NCBI GenBank assembly: GCA_018806985.1
Contig: JADANN010000192.1
Span: 1,240,001-1,304,000, forward strand
DNA: 64,000 bases
Source of the DNA: Angiostrongylus vasorum
Taxonomy: Eukaryota > Nematoda > Chromadorea > Rhabditida > Metastrongylidae
Direction: 5' to 3'
Shown here: one piece after another, positions 23,801 through 38,157 of the stretch
Layout: every line of letters starts with the position of its first letter
Numbering within the stretch: position 1 is the first letter of the stretch
Translations under genes and position numbers: made by a program
Notes under the pieces: generated by a model
What the model was told of the DNA's origin: nothing
The model's input: only the letters and a program-made list of their open reading frames with translations
Databases searched by the model: none

Positions 23801-26800
23801 AAATATGCTCTCATAGGGATTCTTAAGATTTTAAATTGACTATTGATGACTTAAGGACACTTATTTATATTGCCGTTATCTCAGCATTATTCAATTGAAT
23901 AAGAGAAGTTACTTAAAGAATACCATTTGCCTTCCAGTAAGCCCATAAAAAAATTTTTAAAAAAATCATAAACTAATTAAAATTTTATTAAAATAAATTA
24001 ATAAAAAAATAAAAAAAATTAAAACTGAAAAAACACAGATCCATCTTATGCGAAAAATTCGGAATTCCAGGAACGTTTACTACGCCGATTCGCTAAATGA
24101 TGAAATCGGAGTCGCATCACTGGATGGAAAGTATCAAAAGGCGCTAATCACAGAAGGTTTGGTCAATCCAAGAGCACTCGCCCTTGACATGCAGAACAGG
24201 TTTGGTCCAATTATCAGTGCATTGATTCGTTTAAACTATGCAGTCGCGTTTAACAAATTGAAAAATATAATACTATCGTGTAGTTTTGAATGACTGCAGA
24301 CATCTATACTACACGGATTGGCATCGTGAGAATCCAGTCATTGGGCGAGTTGACATGGACGGGAAGAATAATCATGTGTTTCTCAACGAGGACGTCCATC
24401 TTCCTAATGGCATTACAATTTTACCAAATAGGCGAGAACTCTGTTGGGTAGACGCTGGAAATCATAGGTGAGAATCATTCTTAATATTTCGAAAAATCGG
24501 ATAAAAAGTCACTTGTGGGTAAAGGGAAATCCTGTGTTATTTGATGATGCAAAAAATAGATTAGTGACGATCGGGAAGCTGGACTGAATACTTTTTTTTA
24601 TTTGTTTCACTTTATTTGACCCGTCCTCACGTCTACTGTGCGGATCCCAGCACTTCTCACATTCAATTCCTTTCCTTGCATCCATCATCCACGAAGATCT
24701 TCCAACTTTACGTGTGGCTTCGGTTGCTGCTTAAAGATTTCCATTTCATCTTGAATGTCGTGGAATACTGATTGAGTCGATTCTCCCTGGAGTCCTGATA
24801 TAGTCGGGCTGGAGCGTTCCCAACTGGATTGCAGAGAGTGATTTTCTTCTCAGACAAGTCCGATACCAATTTCCCGGATCCGGGGATGAGAGAGTTGGTT
24901 GGCCCGGAGCGGAATCGAACTAGCAACATGTTCGTGATAACGGGCATCACTACCACTGTGCTATCCGCCCCGTACTGAATACTTCCTTTGTTATTTTTCA
25001 CTGTGTCCTGTAATAGATACATGTGGTGGTTTGTTCTAACCAACTCCGAACAAACCATGGTCACAATCTGGGCAAATTGGTACTAGGCTCGTTTGTAAGG
25101 GGTTTAAAGACACCAATAAGATTTCAGTAGGTCCACAGAAGTTGACACATAGTTCAAATATGTTTTCAGTCACCTCTAGGATATTTAGTAGAGTCAAATG
25201 CACGCATCACTGGGAGATTGATCAACGCGAAATTAACTTCATGCTCTGTACTATATACTGTACTTCATGGTTTAAACGGAAAACTATGTGTAAGCAAGTT
25301 ATGCGGTCAATGGTGGGACAAATCCTTTCTTTCAGATTGTCATGCATTGGTCTGAATGGTAATAATCGCCGCGTGGTCTTCGCCCCACTGCAGCATCCAT
25401 TCGGACTCACTCACAACAATGAGGCCAAATTCTATTGGACAGATTGGAAAGATAACCGAATTCACTCGGTCGGCATATATGGTGACGGCTACAAGTCGTT
25501 TCCGATCTCCTTGGGCGGTTCAGGAAAGGTGTACGGGATTTTAGCAGTACCAAAGCACTGCATTGGACGTAAGTTTCCATCCTGTATTCCAAAAAATGAA
25601 GTTCTAGACATGAAACATTGATGAGATATTCTATATTTCAATTTTGAGAAATCCTTCCGTATGTTCCCATTAGAAAAGCTTTTTTCTTCAGTTTTGAATC
25701 TCATTGCAGCCGTATCAGGCTGTCCCTGAGACAGTAAGGCGAGTCCTTGTGGTTCGAGTAGAAGTTCTTCACATTTCAACTGTGGTGCATTTCATACAAT
25801 TACTAAATTATTCGTATTCTAAGACAGTCTCTTGTTGAACCATCGCATTCGATAATTTGCATATCATTATATGGGAAAAGAATCTTGACTATACATCATA
25901 GTTTACGGCCCACTTCAACATATACAAGAACACTGTCACGACAAACTATGACATCGAATATCAAAAATTCTTTGGGTGAACTCGGTAACTTGCTTTGGTA
26001 CCGAGATTGTTCATTATCGCATGAAGTGCGGACATCAACATTTCAATTCGTTTAGCTTCATCCATGGATGGAGTCTAGTTCCTCTGTCTATTCGGCTGCG
26101 GCTTTACAGTCTGTCGTTCCCCCTCATTGGAATGTTGAATGCCAGATGAAAGTTTTTGCTGGGATCGTAATAGACACACCTAGAATGTTCCCACTTTTTC
26201 ATGGATTCTCGAGATAGCCAGCTAGACCATTTTCAAGTCTTCACCGCAGACTTTTGCAAGAAGCTTGAATTCTTCCACTACGGCAGCGATCCTGCCTGTC
26301 ACTTACCACTGAAGGGCAAAAGAACAAGTGAATTCAGACTTAAATAACGACACTGCTGAAATCTTGACATTGTACAACACGCATCAGGAAAAAAGCTTCA
26401 ATGTATTAGCCGCAGTTGTGGATTAAGGGAGGAAGTAGTTCAGTACTTCCGTTCATTACGCAGACGATCAACTCACCAAGCAGTGGATTGACTACGCCCC
26501 GGATCCATCAAGCCTCTCGTGCTTCCGGAGTGAGGAAAGTGGTACCAGACTTGTCTGGGAGGAGCTCACTCCCTCCAATTCCGGTGCGAACACAATAGCA
26601 CGGCTCTCTCAGGATTCTAGGGAGAATCGACACGACTAGCACTCAGCGACATTTCTCACGGAAACGAAGAAAATCCTCAATGAGCGGCCGAAGCCACATG
26701 CAAAAAAAGTTGGAAGCCCTTAGTGGATAGCGCGTGCCAGGAAACGACTGCAAGTGAGAGACCCGCACGGTGGATACACACGGTGTCGTGTAATAAAACA

Positions 26801-27020
26801 TTTTTAAAAAATCGTTGATCGAAAGTACTACTTGAATATTCTTCCTATATTTCATTATTTACTGAGATTTAAAATTTGCAGTGAACTCATGAGCACCTTT
26901 TGATTTTCAGCCCAAACGGCATGCTCGGTCGAAAACGGTGGTTGCGCCTATTTGTGTCTTCCAGGCCAAGAGGGTGTTCATTGCGAATGTCCGTCGAACG
27001 TCGCCGTCAAGGGATGCTGA
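3399..27020 (+). CDS. nid-1: Nidogen (entactin), basement-membrane linker protein; 3' part, about 30 exons, 5' end outside the window
   Basis: Nidogen is a secreted basement-membrane glycoprotein that bridges laminin and collagen IV/perlecan. The exons read in order as a Cys-rich module, an acidic linker, EGF, G2F beta-barrel, a Ser/Gln-rich linker, eleven EGF-like modules, an LDL-receptor type YWTD propeller and a final EGF, ending at TGA 27018-27020. That order is diagnostic of nidogen. About 1,260 residues are present; the N-terminal NIDO domain is absent and should lie upstream. No vertebrate-type thyroglobulin-1 module was seen between the EGFs and the propeller. All junctions examined keep phase except the one at 4159/4230, and one intron uses a GC donor (9529). 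Introns carry SINEs, DR-B and foldback repeats. Exon coordinates are in the three following entries. The family is secure; individual edges are by eye. Confidence 0.9.
8080..8345 (+). mobile_element. Foldback-family copy
   Basis: Starts TTTGCTGCCTACTACA, then the family arm GATGCTGAAATATTTGCAAA, GGTGAGAACGAACGCGCTAT and CCTAACGCGTTCACCACCA. The right terminus is degraded. In a nid-1 intron. Confidence 0.7.
9629..9765 (+). repeat. DR-B, 5' third only
   Basis: Starts TTACTTGGATGCTTGGACTG and stops after CAGCCAGGCCAATG. It lies in the nid-1 intron that has a GC donor. Confidence 0.8.
11060..11378 (+). mobile_element. SINE-A (tRNA-derived), with target-site duplication
   Basis: The copy begins GGGCGCGTGTGGC and includes an A-box-like GTGTGGCACCAGTGG and a B-box-like GGAATCGATCCC, the split RNA polymerase III promoter of a tRNA-derived SINE. 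The body (GGTCGGCAAATTGG, CTTGTCTGGGAGGATAG, CGATACATCGGTAGGCCA) is shared by all family members. It is flanked by a 14-bp direct repeat TTAAGCTTTCATCA at 11060-11073 and 11365-11378, which indicates insertion by target-primed reverse transcription. It lies in a nid-1 intron. Confidence 0.9.
11998..12308 (+). mobile_element. SINE-A, with target-site duplication
   Basis: Near-complete copy starting GACGCGTGTGGCGCAGTGG at about 12013, with B box GGAATCGATCCCC. Direct repeats TATGCATTTCCAC (11998-12010) and TATGCATTCCCAC (12296-12308) flank it with one mismatch. In the same nid-1 intron as the previous copy. Confidence 0.88.
13103..13480 (+). repeat. DR-B, near full-length
   Basis: From ACTTAATTGGATTCTTTGAT to GGGCCGGTAAACCGTTGAGAG. 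It is bracketed by inverted Penelope-type ends (12950-13010 and 13530-13600). Confidence 0.82.
14248..14465 (+). mobile_element. Divergent SINE-A-like remnant
   Basis: Has the GGCAGCGTGTAGCGCAATGAC head and CATTCAATAACCTCTACGATG near the 3' end, but much of the middle is lost. Nid-1 intron. A comparable remnant lies at about 16443-16700. Confidence 0.6.
14938..15165 (+). mobile_element. SINE-A, internally shortened
   Basis: Head GGGGCGCGTGTAGCGCAATG followed by the family body; parts of the tRNA-like head and of the 3' end are deleted relative to 11074-11364. In a nid-1 intron. Confidence 0.8.
15819..16070 (+). mobile_element. SINE-A, 5'-truncated
   Basis: Starts near the B box (CACACGTGGAATCGATCCCA) and continues through the whole body to the AGCTTTGCC-type tail. 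The A box is lost. In a nid-1 intron between the two halves of one EGF module. Confidence 0.8.
16443..16700 (+). mobile_element. Divergent SINE-A-like remnant
   Basis: A head-like GCACGTAAGGCGTAGTG is followed by a degraded body (GATTTGCTTGGGATCATAGG, TCATCTATACGATGCTTAGC). Old copy in a nid-1 intron. Confidence 0.5.
16891..17175. mobile_element. Foldback/TIR element (MITE-like) with 31-bp terminal inverted repeats
   Basis: Termini 16891-16921 and 17145-17175 are inverted copies of a 31-bp sequence starting ACAATGTCGTCACTTTT with one mismatch; the element is 285 bp. Internally it carries, on the minus strand, a tRNA-like head (TGGCGACCGCGTTAGCCACC, then a GTTCGATCC-type box). GAT flanks both ends and might be a target duplication. 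It is followed at 17270-17445 by an inverted half-copy of the family. Confidence 0.75.
17270..17445 (-). mobile_element. Foldback-family half copy
   Basis: Contains GGTGGTGAACGCGTTATCCC, GTTCGGTCCCCACCG and GGAGTTCTGCAAATATCTCA, the reverse arm of the element just upstream. Together the two can pair over more than 100 bp. Confidence 0.7.
19912..20220 (-). mobile_element. Divergent SINE-B, reverse
   Basis: Shares CATTGTGCGGATCCCAACA, the CCACGAAGTTCTTCGGAC block and CACCAATTTCCCGATC with the better copies. The tRNA-like head is degraded. Nid-1 intron. Confidence 0.65.
21055..21360 (+). mobile_element. Foldback-family copy
   Basis: Shows GTTGGGAACGAACGCGCTAT, GACTAACGCGTTCACCACCA and the terminal remnant GTAGCAGGCAACAAATAAAA near 21341. 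In a nid-1 intron. Confidence 0.7.
21873..27020 (+). other. nid-1: nid-1 exons for the YWTD beta-propeller and terminal EGF
   Basis: Exons: 21873-21979, 22045-22141, 23146-23248, 24071-24199, 24300-24467, 25336-25568 and 26911-27020. LDL-receptor class B repeats are readable: [64 protein letters not shown] and [17 protein letters not shown]. The last exon gives a final EGF ([15 protein letters not shown]...CECP) and stops after VKGC. In other nidogens this propeller (G3) binds the laminin gamma-1 short arm. All junctions are phase-consistent. A poly(A)/T-rich low-complexity tract at 23945-24035 lies just upstream of the acceptor at 24069. Confidence 0.88.
24583..24984 (-). mobile_element. SINE-B (tRNA-derived), with target-site duplication
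   Basis: On the minus strand it begins GGGGCGGATAGCACAGTGG (A-box-like) with AGTTCGATTCCGC (B-box-like), followed by a body unrelated to SINE-A. An 11-bp direct repeat ACTGAATACTT flanks it at 24583-24593 and 24974-24984. Located in a nid-1 intron, antisense to the gene. Confidence 0.88.
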
Positions 27021-27888
27021 CGAAGCTTTAGGACAATAAGATACAATTTAAGTCGGAACGTCCTCAAAATATTTCGTTTACATGTAAGAATGATTTCACT
27101 CCTATGTCAGTGATAATTTTTCAGTGAGGAAAAGAACAGCTATCAGTCCTTATTTAGCCTACTAAACATCAAAAACGAGCGATATTCCTTTCCCTAGTGT
27201 TGTGATCCTTTGAAACTCACCACATGTGATTCCTCATCTAAATCGATCATAATCATCCAATCCACAGAAATCAAGATATCCTCAGAGACAACAACCAGTC
27301 AAGCGCTAAGTTGAATTGGTTCCTTTGCAGTGTAGCTCCAAATTTCAAATTATGCTACGTCTTTCTTGCTCAGTTATAGATTTGCGCTTTTAAATTCCTA
27401 CGGAGCAAAAGCTCGTGATCACCTTTGGAGTGTTGTTAGAAATCCCTCAACCACATAAAGTATTCGTGTGAATGAGATGTCCTTGAAGTTGTTAAATATT
27501 GGAATGTGTACCTCGACCAGCGCTAGACAACTATGGTTTCGTTCCTCCAAGCACATTTTCATGCCAGCAACCACTTTGTTCAAAATCCTTCAACAGTTCG
27601 CCTAATTGCACTATGCTGATGAGTTTTTCACACTGATTTTTATTTATTATTCAAATTTGACCTCTGCCTTCTCTCTATGGAGCCAATTACGCTGCCTATT
27701 AAAGCTGTATATCATATATTAAAAGTCCTGGTTGTTAAAATTGTCCTTTAAAGAAGTTGCAAATGCGCAAATATCTCTACCACTCATATTTTATATCGTT
27801 CTTATTCGTTTTTTTTCTATTCTTAACATAGAGCTGCGCAATAAAGACAAGTAATTTTGTTTAAGCTCTGTTGGATTGATAATAGGAA

Positions 27889-28279
27889 GAGCTTGACACA
27901 TTTCTTATTTTTTATATGACCCGTCCTCCCGTCTACTGTGCGGATCCCAGCACTTTTCACATTCGATTCGTTTCCTCGCATCCACCATCCACGAAGATCT
28001 TCCAACTTTAACGTGTGGCTTCGGTTGTTGCCTGAGGATTTCCATTCCATCTGGAATGTTCTAGAATACTAGGTCAGTCGCTTTTCCTGGAGTCCTGACA
28101 CCCGGGCTGGATCGTTCCTAGTTGGATTACAAAGTACTTTTTTTCCCAGACAACTCCTGTTCCCATTTCCCGGCCCTTGAGGGATGATAGGCTTGGTTGG
28201 CCTGGTGCAGAATTGAACTAGCATCGTGTTCGTGATGACCCACATCACTAACAAGGTGCCATCCGCCTCTGAGCTTGAC
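27889..28279 (-). mobile_element. SINE-B, with target-site duplication
   Basis: Full-length family member from about 28268 down to 27915 on the minus strand, sharing CGTCTACTGTGCGGATCCCA and the CATCCACGAAGATCTTCC block (plus-strand sense) with 24613-24972. The 9-bp repeat GAGCTTGAC flanks it. Confidence 0.85.
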
Positions 28280-28706
28280 TTACAAGTATAATCTGTTCCA
28301 GCAAGGTTATCACACTGAGAGCTCGGAAGTGCTTTACGCAAAATTCTGGTGACCTTTCGATAAATAAAGTATTTGAGGAACAGGAGACATGACCAAGCTA
28401 TATAGCAGACTTCACTAAATCTTGTTAGGAGTACCTATAGTTCTTCAGGGCTCTCACTTGATTTTTTAAGTGGTTTGGAACTAGAACTTCCGGACCAAAT
28501 GTATATATGGTTAAATTTTCAAAGCTGCAAACGACATTGTAAAAACCGTAAACACCAGCAAAGCATTTGATAACAGCAAAGTGTTCGAATGGACGAAATA
28601 CGATTGCTCAATTGCTTCCACCTCCTCAAGAAAAAAACCACAATTTTGTCAGCGCATAAAAGAACTTTTATCCTGTAGGCAAAGATTTTTAGATTCTAAT
28701 ACTTTC

Positions 28707-28960
28707 TATTACTTACTTGGATTCTTGAACGGCTCGTCATCAATGGTTCTGCAGATCCCAACATAATTTCCATGGTCTCGGAGTTTTGCTGTTTTAGCCA
28801 TTGTGGTTCCTTGGAGTTCAGATGTTATTCAGGTCTACCCTAGGTTACCACGCCACACACAGTCGCCGCCCTTGTGGATCAGAGGGAGATTTGCCACCAT
28901 GTGACTAGTTTGATACAAGAACGGTGGTGGATCCCGGTGTTGGTTACACTAGTTTTCTAC
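28707..28960 (+). repeat. DR-B, 3'-truncated
   Basis: Starts ATTACTTACTTGGATTCTTG and ends in GGATCCCGGTGTTGGTTACA. Between nid-1 and pcaf-1. Confidence 0.8.
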
Positions 28961-29322
28961 CAAATTAATAAACTTTATTTCGAGCTGAGATACGTTGGCT
29001 TGGAGTAGGAAGCCGCCATTATTTTCCCACTGTATGAGCGGAATTCAACACATGTCGCCTCGGAAGAGCTGATTGAAAGAAATCTGAGTGCATTATGTAT
29101 GAGCCTCACGACGAACGTACTACATTGTTAGCACCGTAAAAAAAGAAATGAATGGAGTACTTAATTCGAAATTAAACTCAAGTCAGCTCAAATAAAAGCT
29201 CGAAGCATTACTGCTATGAAGTAAAAGTACTAGTAAAACGAAATGTTTAATGATATAAGAGATCTATTTATGTGTACAACATAACTGAAGCACAGGATTT
29301 CGGAAATACCGACATGTAGAAA

Positions 29323-34262
<4,940 letters not shown>

Positions 34263-35031
34263 CTATCAAATCGATACCGATCAATATCAATCAGTAAAGT
34301 CAGATCATCGGAAAAATATACTTCAATGTCTCATCATGTTATTTACCCGAAAAAACCCTACACATATCCCTCCCTTAGTAGTGAGTTATTTCAGTAGAAA
34401 CCCAAAGAAAATGAAGTAGGAATTTAAACAAACCAAAAGGATGTTGCACTAACCGCAAAAGGGTTAAAATAGCTCTGGCACTATTGGAGATCGCTAAGTA
34501 GTTCAACACAACAACTATGCAGACCTTTTTGTATGGATGAATAGTCCCGCCACACACTAATTCAAATGCTCCATGGATAAAAATGAAAATAAGATAAGGT
34601 AAAGAAGAAAATAAAAACCAAACAGAAAGAAAAAGGAGCAACAAAAGATTGAGAGGATGTGAGTGCACAGAGCAACCTCCATTTTCAGCCGTAAATTAAA
34701 AAACAGTACGCAATTACGAATTCGCAATGGCGTCCACCACGAAGAAACTCGTATCTTCATTTTTTTTACAATATTATACATATATATGTGTTTAAATTAT
34801 ATGTTATACTCACCGCTTGCGTAAGAAGTCTGGCTGAGAGAAAGGCAGGACATTGGCCTTAATGGTGCAGTGGTTAACACGTGAGCCCCCGGAAAGAGTA
34901 ACCGCAGTTCCATCTGGACTGGGGTCCAAGTTTTGTAAATATCTCAACATCGTTGTGGTTATATGCTATATTATGTCAAATTATTGTAAAGATTTATTCT
35001 ACTACAGTGGTTTTTCTGCTTTGAGGTGCCT
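34263..35031. promoter_or_regulatory. Divergent 5' region between pcaf-1 (-) and LAMTOR1-like (+)
   Basis: The two genes point away from each other across about 770 bp, so this interval probably holds the promoters of both, and possibly an unseen first pcaf-1 exon. It is AT-rich. The part next to LAMTOR1 (about 34836-34985) is a tRNA-headed foldback-family remnant rather than conserved promoter DNA. A pyrimidine-rich stretch ending in AG just before 35026 could be a trans-splice acceptor. I recognise no TATA box or other element with confidence. Confidence 0.4.
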
Positions 35032-38000
35032 ATGAACATTATGAAGCGATTCTGCTGCTGTAGTGGTGACGAGGACGATGGCATGCCATATGAACGTTTC
35101 TACGACGAGTCACGTGTCACGCGGGTTCGAAGGGAAGATCCCCGAATAAACGGGTACAGTCCTTCTAGCTTTTCATCTTTGAGTGGACCAAAGATGTCCT
35201 TGGGATCGCCTGTGTTTTTTTTGTCGTTGTTTCTCCCTTTATCTTTTCTTTCTTCTTTCACTCTTTCTTTATGGTCGCCTTTCAGTGGCGTTGAATCTAT
35301 CTATATAGTGCCTTTCAGACGTCCCATAGAAGAGACGGATAATGCCAAAAAGCAGAGCGAACGAAAAAAAGTTAAGACAAGAGAAGAACTGGAAGAAGAA
35401 GCTCTTAACAGGATCCTTGAGAACTTTCAGCACGTAAGTCAGCGGTTTATCTAATCGATCTCGGAGCCCATTTACTGCGGATAGTGGTCCGTTTCAGTTT
35501 TAAACTGAGTCTGTTAACAGTGAAAAAAGGCTTTAATTTGATAAAGACTTTGTTCATCTTACTGTTCGTTAATCAACTTTTCCTTTCCCAGGACCGACTT
35601 TCTGTTAACCTCGGCATTGATTGATAAGTCGATGTTTTTCTTCAATAAGAAGACACGAGGTTATTATAGAATTTATTAGGATACAATATCTGACTTTTCG
35701 GTGGTTTCATCTTCTTCAGAGCCTGGAAATGTCAAATTGACATGCGATCTACTCAGCTAAACGCTTTCATAACCCTAGCAGATAAAACTTAACAAACAAA
35801 TTTGCATTCTCATAACAAACAGCTTCATTTAAACATCTACCGTTTAATCGTATCGTTGTAAGTACTTCAGTTAGTTGGTGGATAGCAGTGGTACAGAGTA
35901 ATACATGGGCAAGGACTGTGCCTATGTGAGGTTATTGGATCACCCTGAGGTATGGCGTTAGGTCACGCGTGATGACAAGACACTCCTCCTTGCTGTTCAT
36001 TTTTGAACTTTTGGAATTGATCCAAAACGCTTCAGGAGTTTTATGCGCTGATGTTTTCGATTCCTGCGTGAGGATAGTGAGTGAACTCCTACTTCAAAAT
36101 CTCTATTGTGTTCCTGCATCCTATGTGCGCCTAGTGGAGTGTTTTGTTTTAATTTAGATTTACCGACTAGGTGTTCTTTTATGCGGACACAGAGCGGTCT
36201 ACCCGTTTCGCCAACGTATTCGTCCCCGCACGCTTTACAAGAGATCAGATTGATTGTATCCGAACTCATGCAATCACCGTGCATTATGCGAATGAAAATT
36301 TATTTGTTAAGTTTTACCTGCTGGGGGTTATGAAAGTGTTTGGCTGAGTAGATCGCATCTCAATTTGACCTTTCCAGGCTCTGAAGAGGGCGAAACCGGC
36401 GAAACATCAGCTGTTGTATCCTAATAAATTCTGTAATAACAACCTAAGGTCTGCTTATTGAAGAAAAACATCGAATTTTTCCTTTATCGTGTTCATGATT
36501 CCAACTAATTCATGTTCATTATTCCTACTTGGTGCTTGCATACATGGATGGCCCATCTTCACTGGTTTGTGCGGGCCCCATCATAATCTCCATTTTTTTT
36601 CCGAGTTTTGCAGGTTTAGCCATTGTGGTTCCTTGGCGTCTCGAAGTCAGCCTGTCCAAAGTCTGCTCCAAGTCTTCAACACCACAGGGAGTCGCTGCGC
36701 TTGTGGGTCAGAGGGAGATTTGCCAACATTCGAGTAGTTTGATACCAGGACGGTGGTGGATCCTGGTATTGTTTACTCTTAGCTAGGCTTCCTGATGGCC
36801 TAACGCCGGACTCGTCAGCTTGGGAGACCCTGATGGAGGGGTGAATCACCCGCTGTACATCGCAGCCCGACATCCAGGAACACCTCCCAGCCACGGTGAG
36901 GTGGTAAACCGTCGGGTGGCTTATTAATTGTTCTAGATTAGATTGGTTTATTGCTTATGTTTTATTGCAACCACTAGGCTTAATTGGTGAAATTGTTGCA
37001 TTCTTGGTATATACTGTTCCAGAATATCATCGACGTCTCCCATCTTGACGGGATGACGTTGAATACATCCGATTACTTGGCACGTGCCCAACAGTACGAG
37101 GAAGCTATCCGTGTGCACGATCACAGTGCGAGTCGTGCTGCTAGTGATGTCTCTCGCATCTCATGTGGGAAGTTTTCATTGTTATGCGAGTATTATACTT
37201 TGTCGGATTTATTCAAGCTGTAATTACAGTACCTATACTTGAATACTTGAGTGGCCCGCCCTCACTGGTTGTGCGACCTCCAGCATAATCTCCATTTTTC
37301 GGAGATTTGCTGGTTAAGCCATTATGGTTCTCTGGAATCCCGAGATCAGCCTGTCCAAAGTCCGCCCCTAGGTCTTCACCACCACAGGCAGTCGCAGCCA
37401 TTGTGGATCAGGGGGGAGATTTGCCACCATGCGACTTTGATACCATGACAGTGGTGGATTCTGGTACTGGTGTACTCTTAGCTAGGTTTCCTGATGGAGT
37501 TGCCGGACTCCTCAGCTTGGGAGACCCTGCCAAGGGATGAGTCCCCCCACTGTAAATCGCAGTCCGTCACCCAGGAACACCTCCCTGCCGCGATGAGGCG
37601 GTAAACCATTGGGAGCGTAATTACAATAATGCTGAGATGTTTGCAAAACTCGGGACTACAGGTGATTGCGGTGGTGATGGAACACACTATTACCGTTTTT
37701 CGGGAGCTAAGGCACCTATAAGTTAAAAAACACGGCTGAGAGTAAGGCGGAACGATGGACCCGCATGGTGTGTTGGTGAGTGCATTAGCCTCCGGAAAGG
37801 GTATTAGCGTGTTCGATCTCCACAGCAAACACCTGCGGTCCGGAGTTTTGCAAATGTCTCAGCATTACTGTAGTTGTATTTCATATTATATCATGCCATA
37901 AAAAAGAATAGGCAGTAAATAAAAGTGACTACATTGTGATTTATTCAAGTTATTTCTCGAAATTATTCTCTTAAGACACTGGAAAGCGACTAATAGAAGA

Positions 38001-38157
38001 TAGTGGGAGTAACGTCGTCGACTGGTTGTGCAAACCAGGACCAACTCGAGAAGCTTACGCAGAAATTCAGCAATTAACTGCTGCGATACACGAGGCAATT
38101 GCTCAAGGAATGGTAGTGCAACATAAAACAGATCTTGTTGTATACATGGATCTTTGA
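35032..38157 (+). CDS. LAMTOR1: LAMTOR1/p18-like Ragulator subunit, four exons
   Basis: LAMTOR1 anchors the Ragulator complex to the lysosome and scaffolds Rag GTPases for mTORC1 signalling. Exons: 35032-35153, 35319-35433, 37023-37164 and 37976-38157 (stop TGA 38155-38157). Phases agree at all three junctions, giving about 186 residues (human about 161). The match is the core NIIDVSHLDG followed by DYLARAQQYEEAI, the preceding EALNRILENFQ helix, and the C-terminal REAYAEIQQLTAAIHEAIAQ. The N-terminus reads MNIMKRFCCCSGDEDDG: the palmitoylatable Cys cluster is there, but the usual Gly2 for N-myristoylation is not, with either ATG (35032 or 35041). Intron 2 contains a Penelope-like fragment and a DR-B copy; intron 3 contains a DR-B and a foldback element. 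Confidence 0.85.
35661..36439 (-). mobile_element. Penelope-like element fragment: GIY-YIG endonuclease ORF between long inverted repeats
   Basis: The minus-strand ORF 36284-35997 (95 codons) contains SCKACGDEYVGETGRPLCVR followed by IKEHL, the GIY-YIG nuclease core preceded by a C-x2-C pair, as in the C-terminal endonuclease of Penelope-like retroelements. The flanks 35661-35820 and 36284-36439 are inverted copies of one sequence, about 155 bp each and roughly 85-90% identical by eye (outer ends pair TTATTATAGAATTTATTAG with its complement). Inverted terminal repeats of this kind are known for Penelope elements. The reverse transcriptase is missing, so this is a truncated copy. Each arm carries a hammerhead-like core (see findings). 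It lies within LAMTOR1 intron 2. Confidence 0.8.
36531..36925 (+). repeat. DR-B, near full-length, LAMTOR1 intron
   Basis: From TTGGTGCTTGCATACATGGA to GGTGAGGTGGTAAACCGTCG. All family landmarks are present. Confidence 0.85.
37231..37617 (+). repeat. DR-B, near full-length, LAMTOR1 intron
   Basis: From CTATACTTGAATACTTGAGT to GATGAGGCGGTAAACCATTG. It is immediately followed by a foldback element, so the two are nested or abutting insertions. Confidence 0.85.
37618..37950. mobile_element. Foldback element with both arms, LAMTOR1 intron
   Basis: The left arm AATAATGCTGAGATGTTTGCA pairs with the right arm TGCAAATGTCTCAGCATTACT; the right terminus AGGCAGTAAATAAAAGTGAC ends at about 37940. The left terminus was lost where it abuts DR-B. 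It lies just upstream of the last LAMTOR1 exon. Confidence 0.72.

Larger units (their letters stand above)
27021..29322. other. Intergenic region between the convergent nid-1 and pcaf-1 genes
   Basis: This lies between the nid-1 stop and the pcaf-1 stop on the opposite strand, so it holds both 3' ends. It contains a full SINE-B copy (minus, about 27898-28270) and a shortened DR-B copy (plus, about 28707-28960). I see no other exon. An AATAAA on the minus strand near 28975 could be a poly(A) signal for pcaf-1, but at about 350 bp from the stop this is only a candidate. Confidence 0.5.

Noticed and set aside
25142..25621. 159-codon continuous ORF over the propeller exon
   Set aside because: Only 25336-25568 is nidogen; the upstream part reads through a SINE-A remnant and intron sequence by chance.
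36529..36786. ORFs with LVCAGPIIISIF and FAGLAIVVPW
   Set aside because: They are translations of the DR-B repeat, repeated at each copy with frameshifts.
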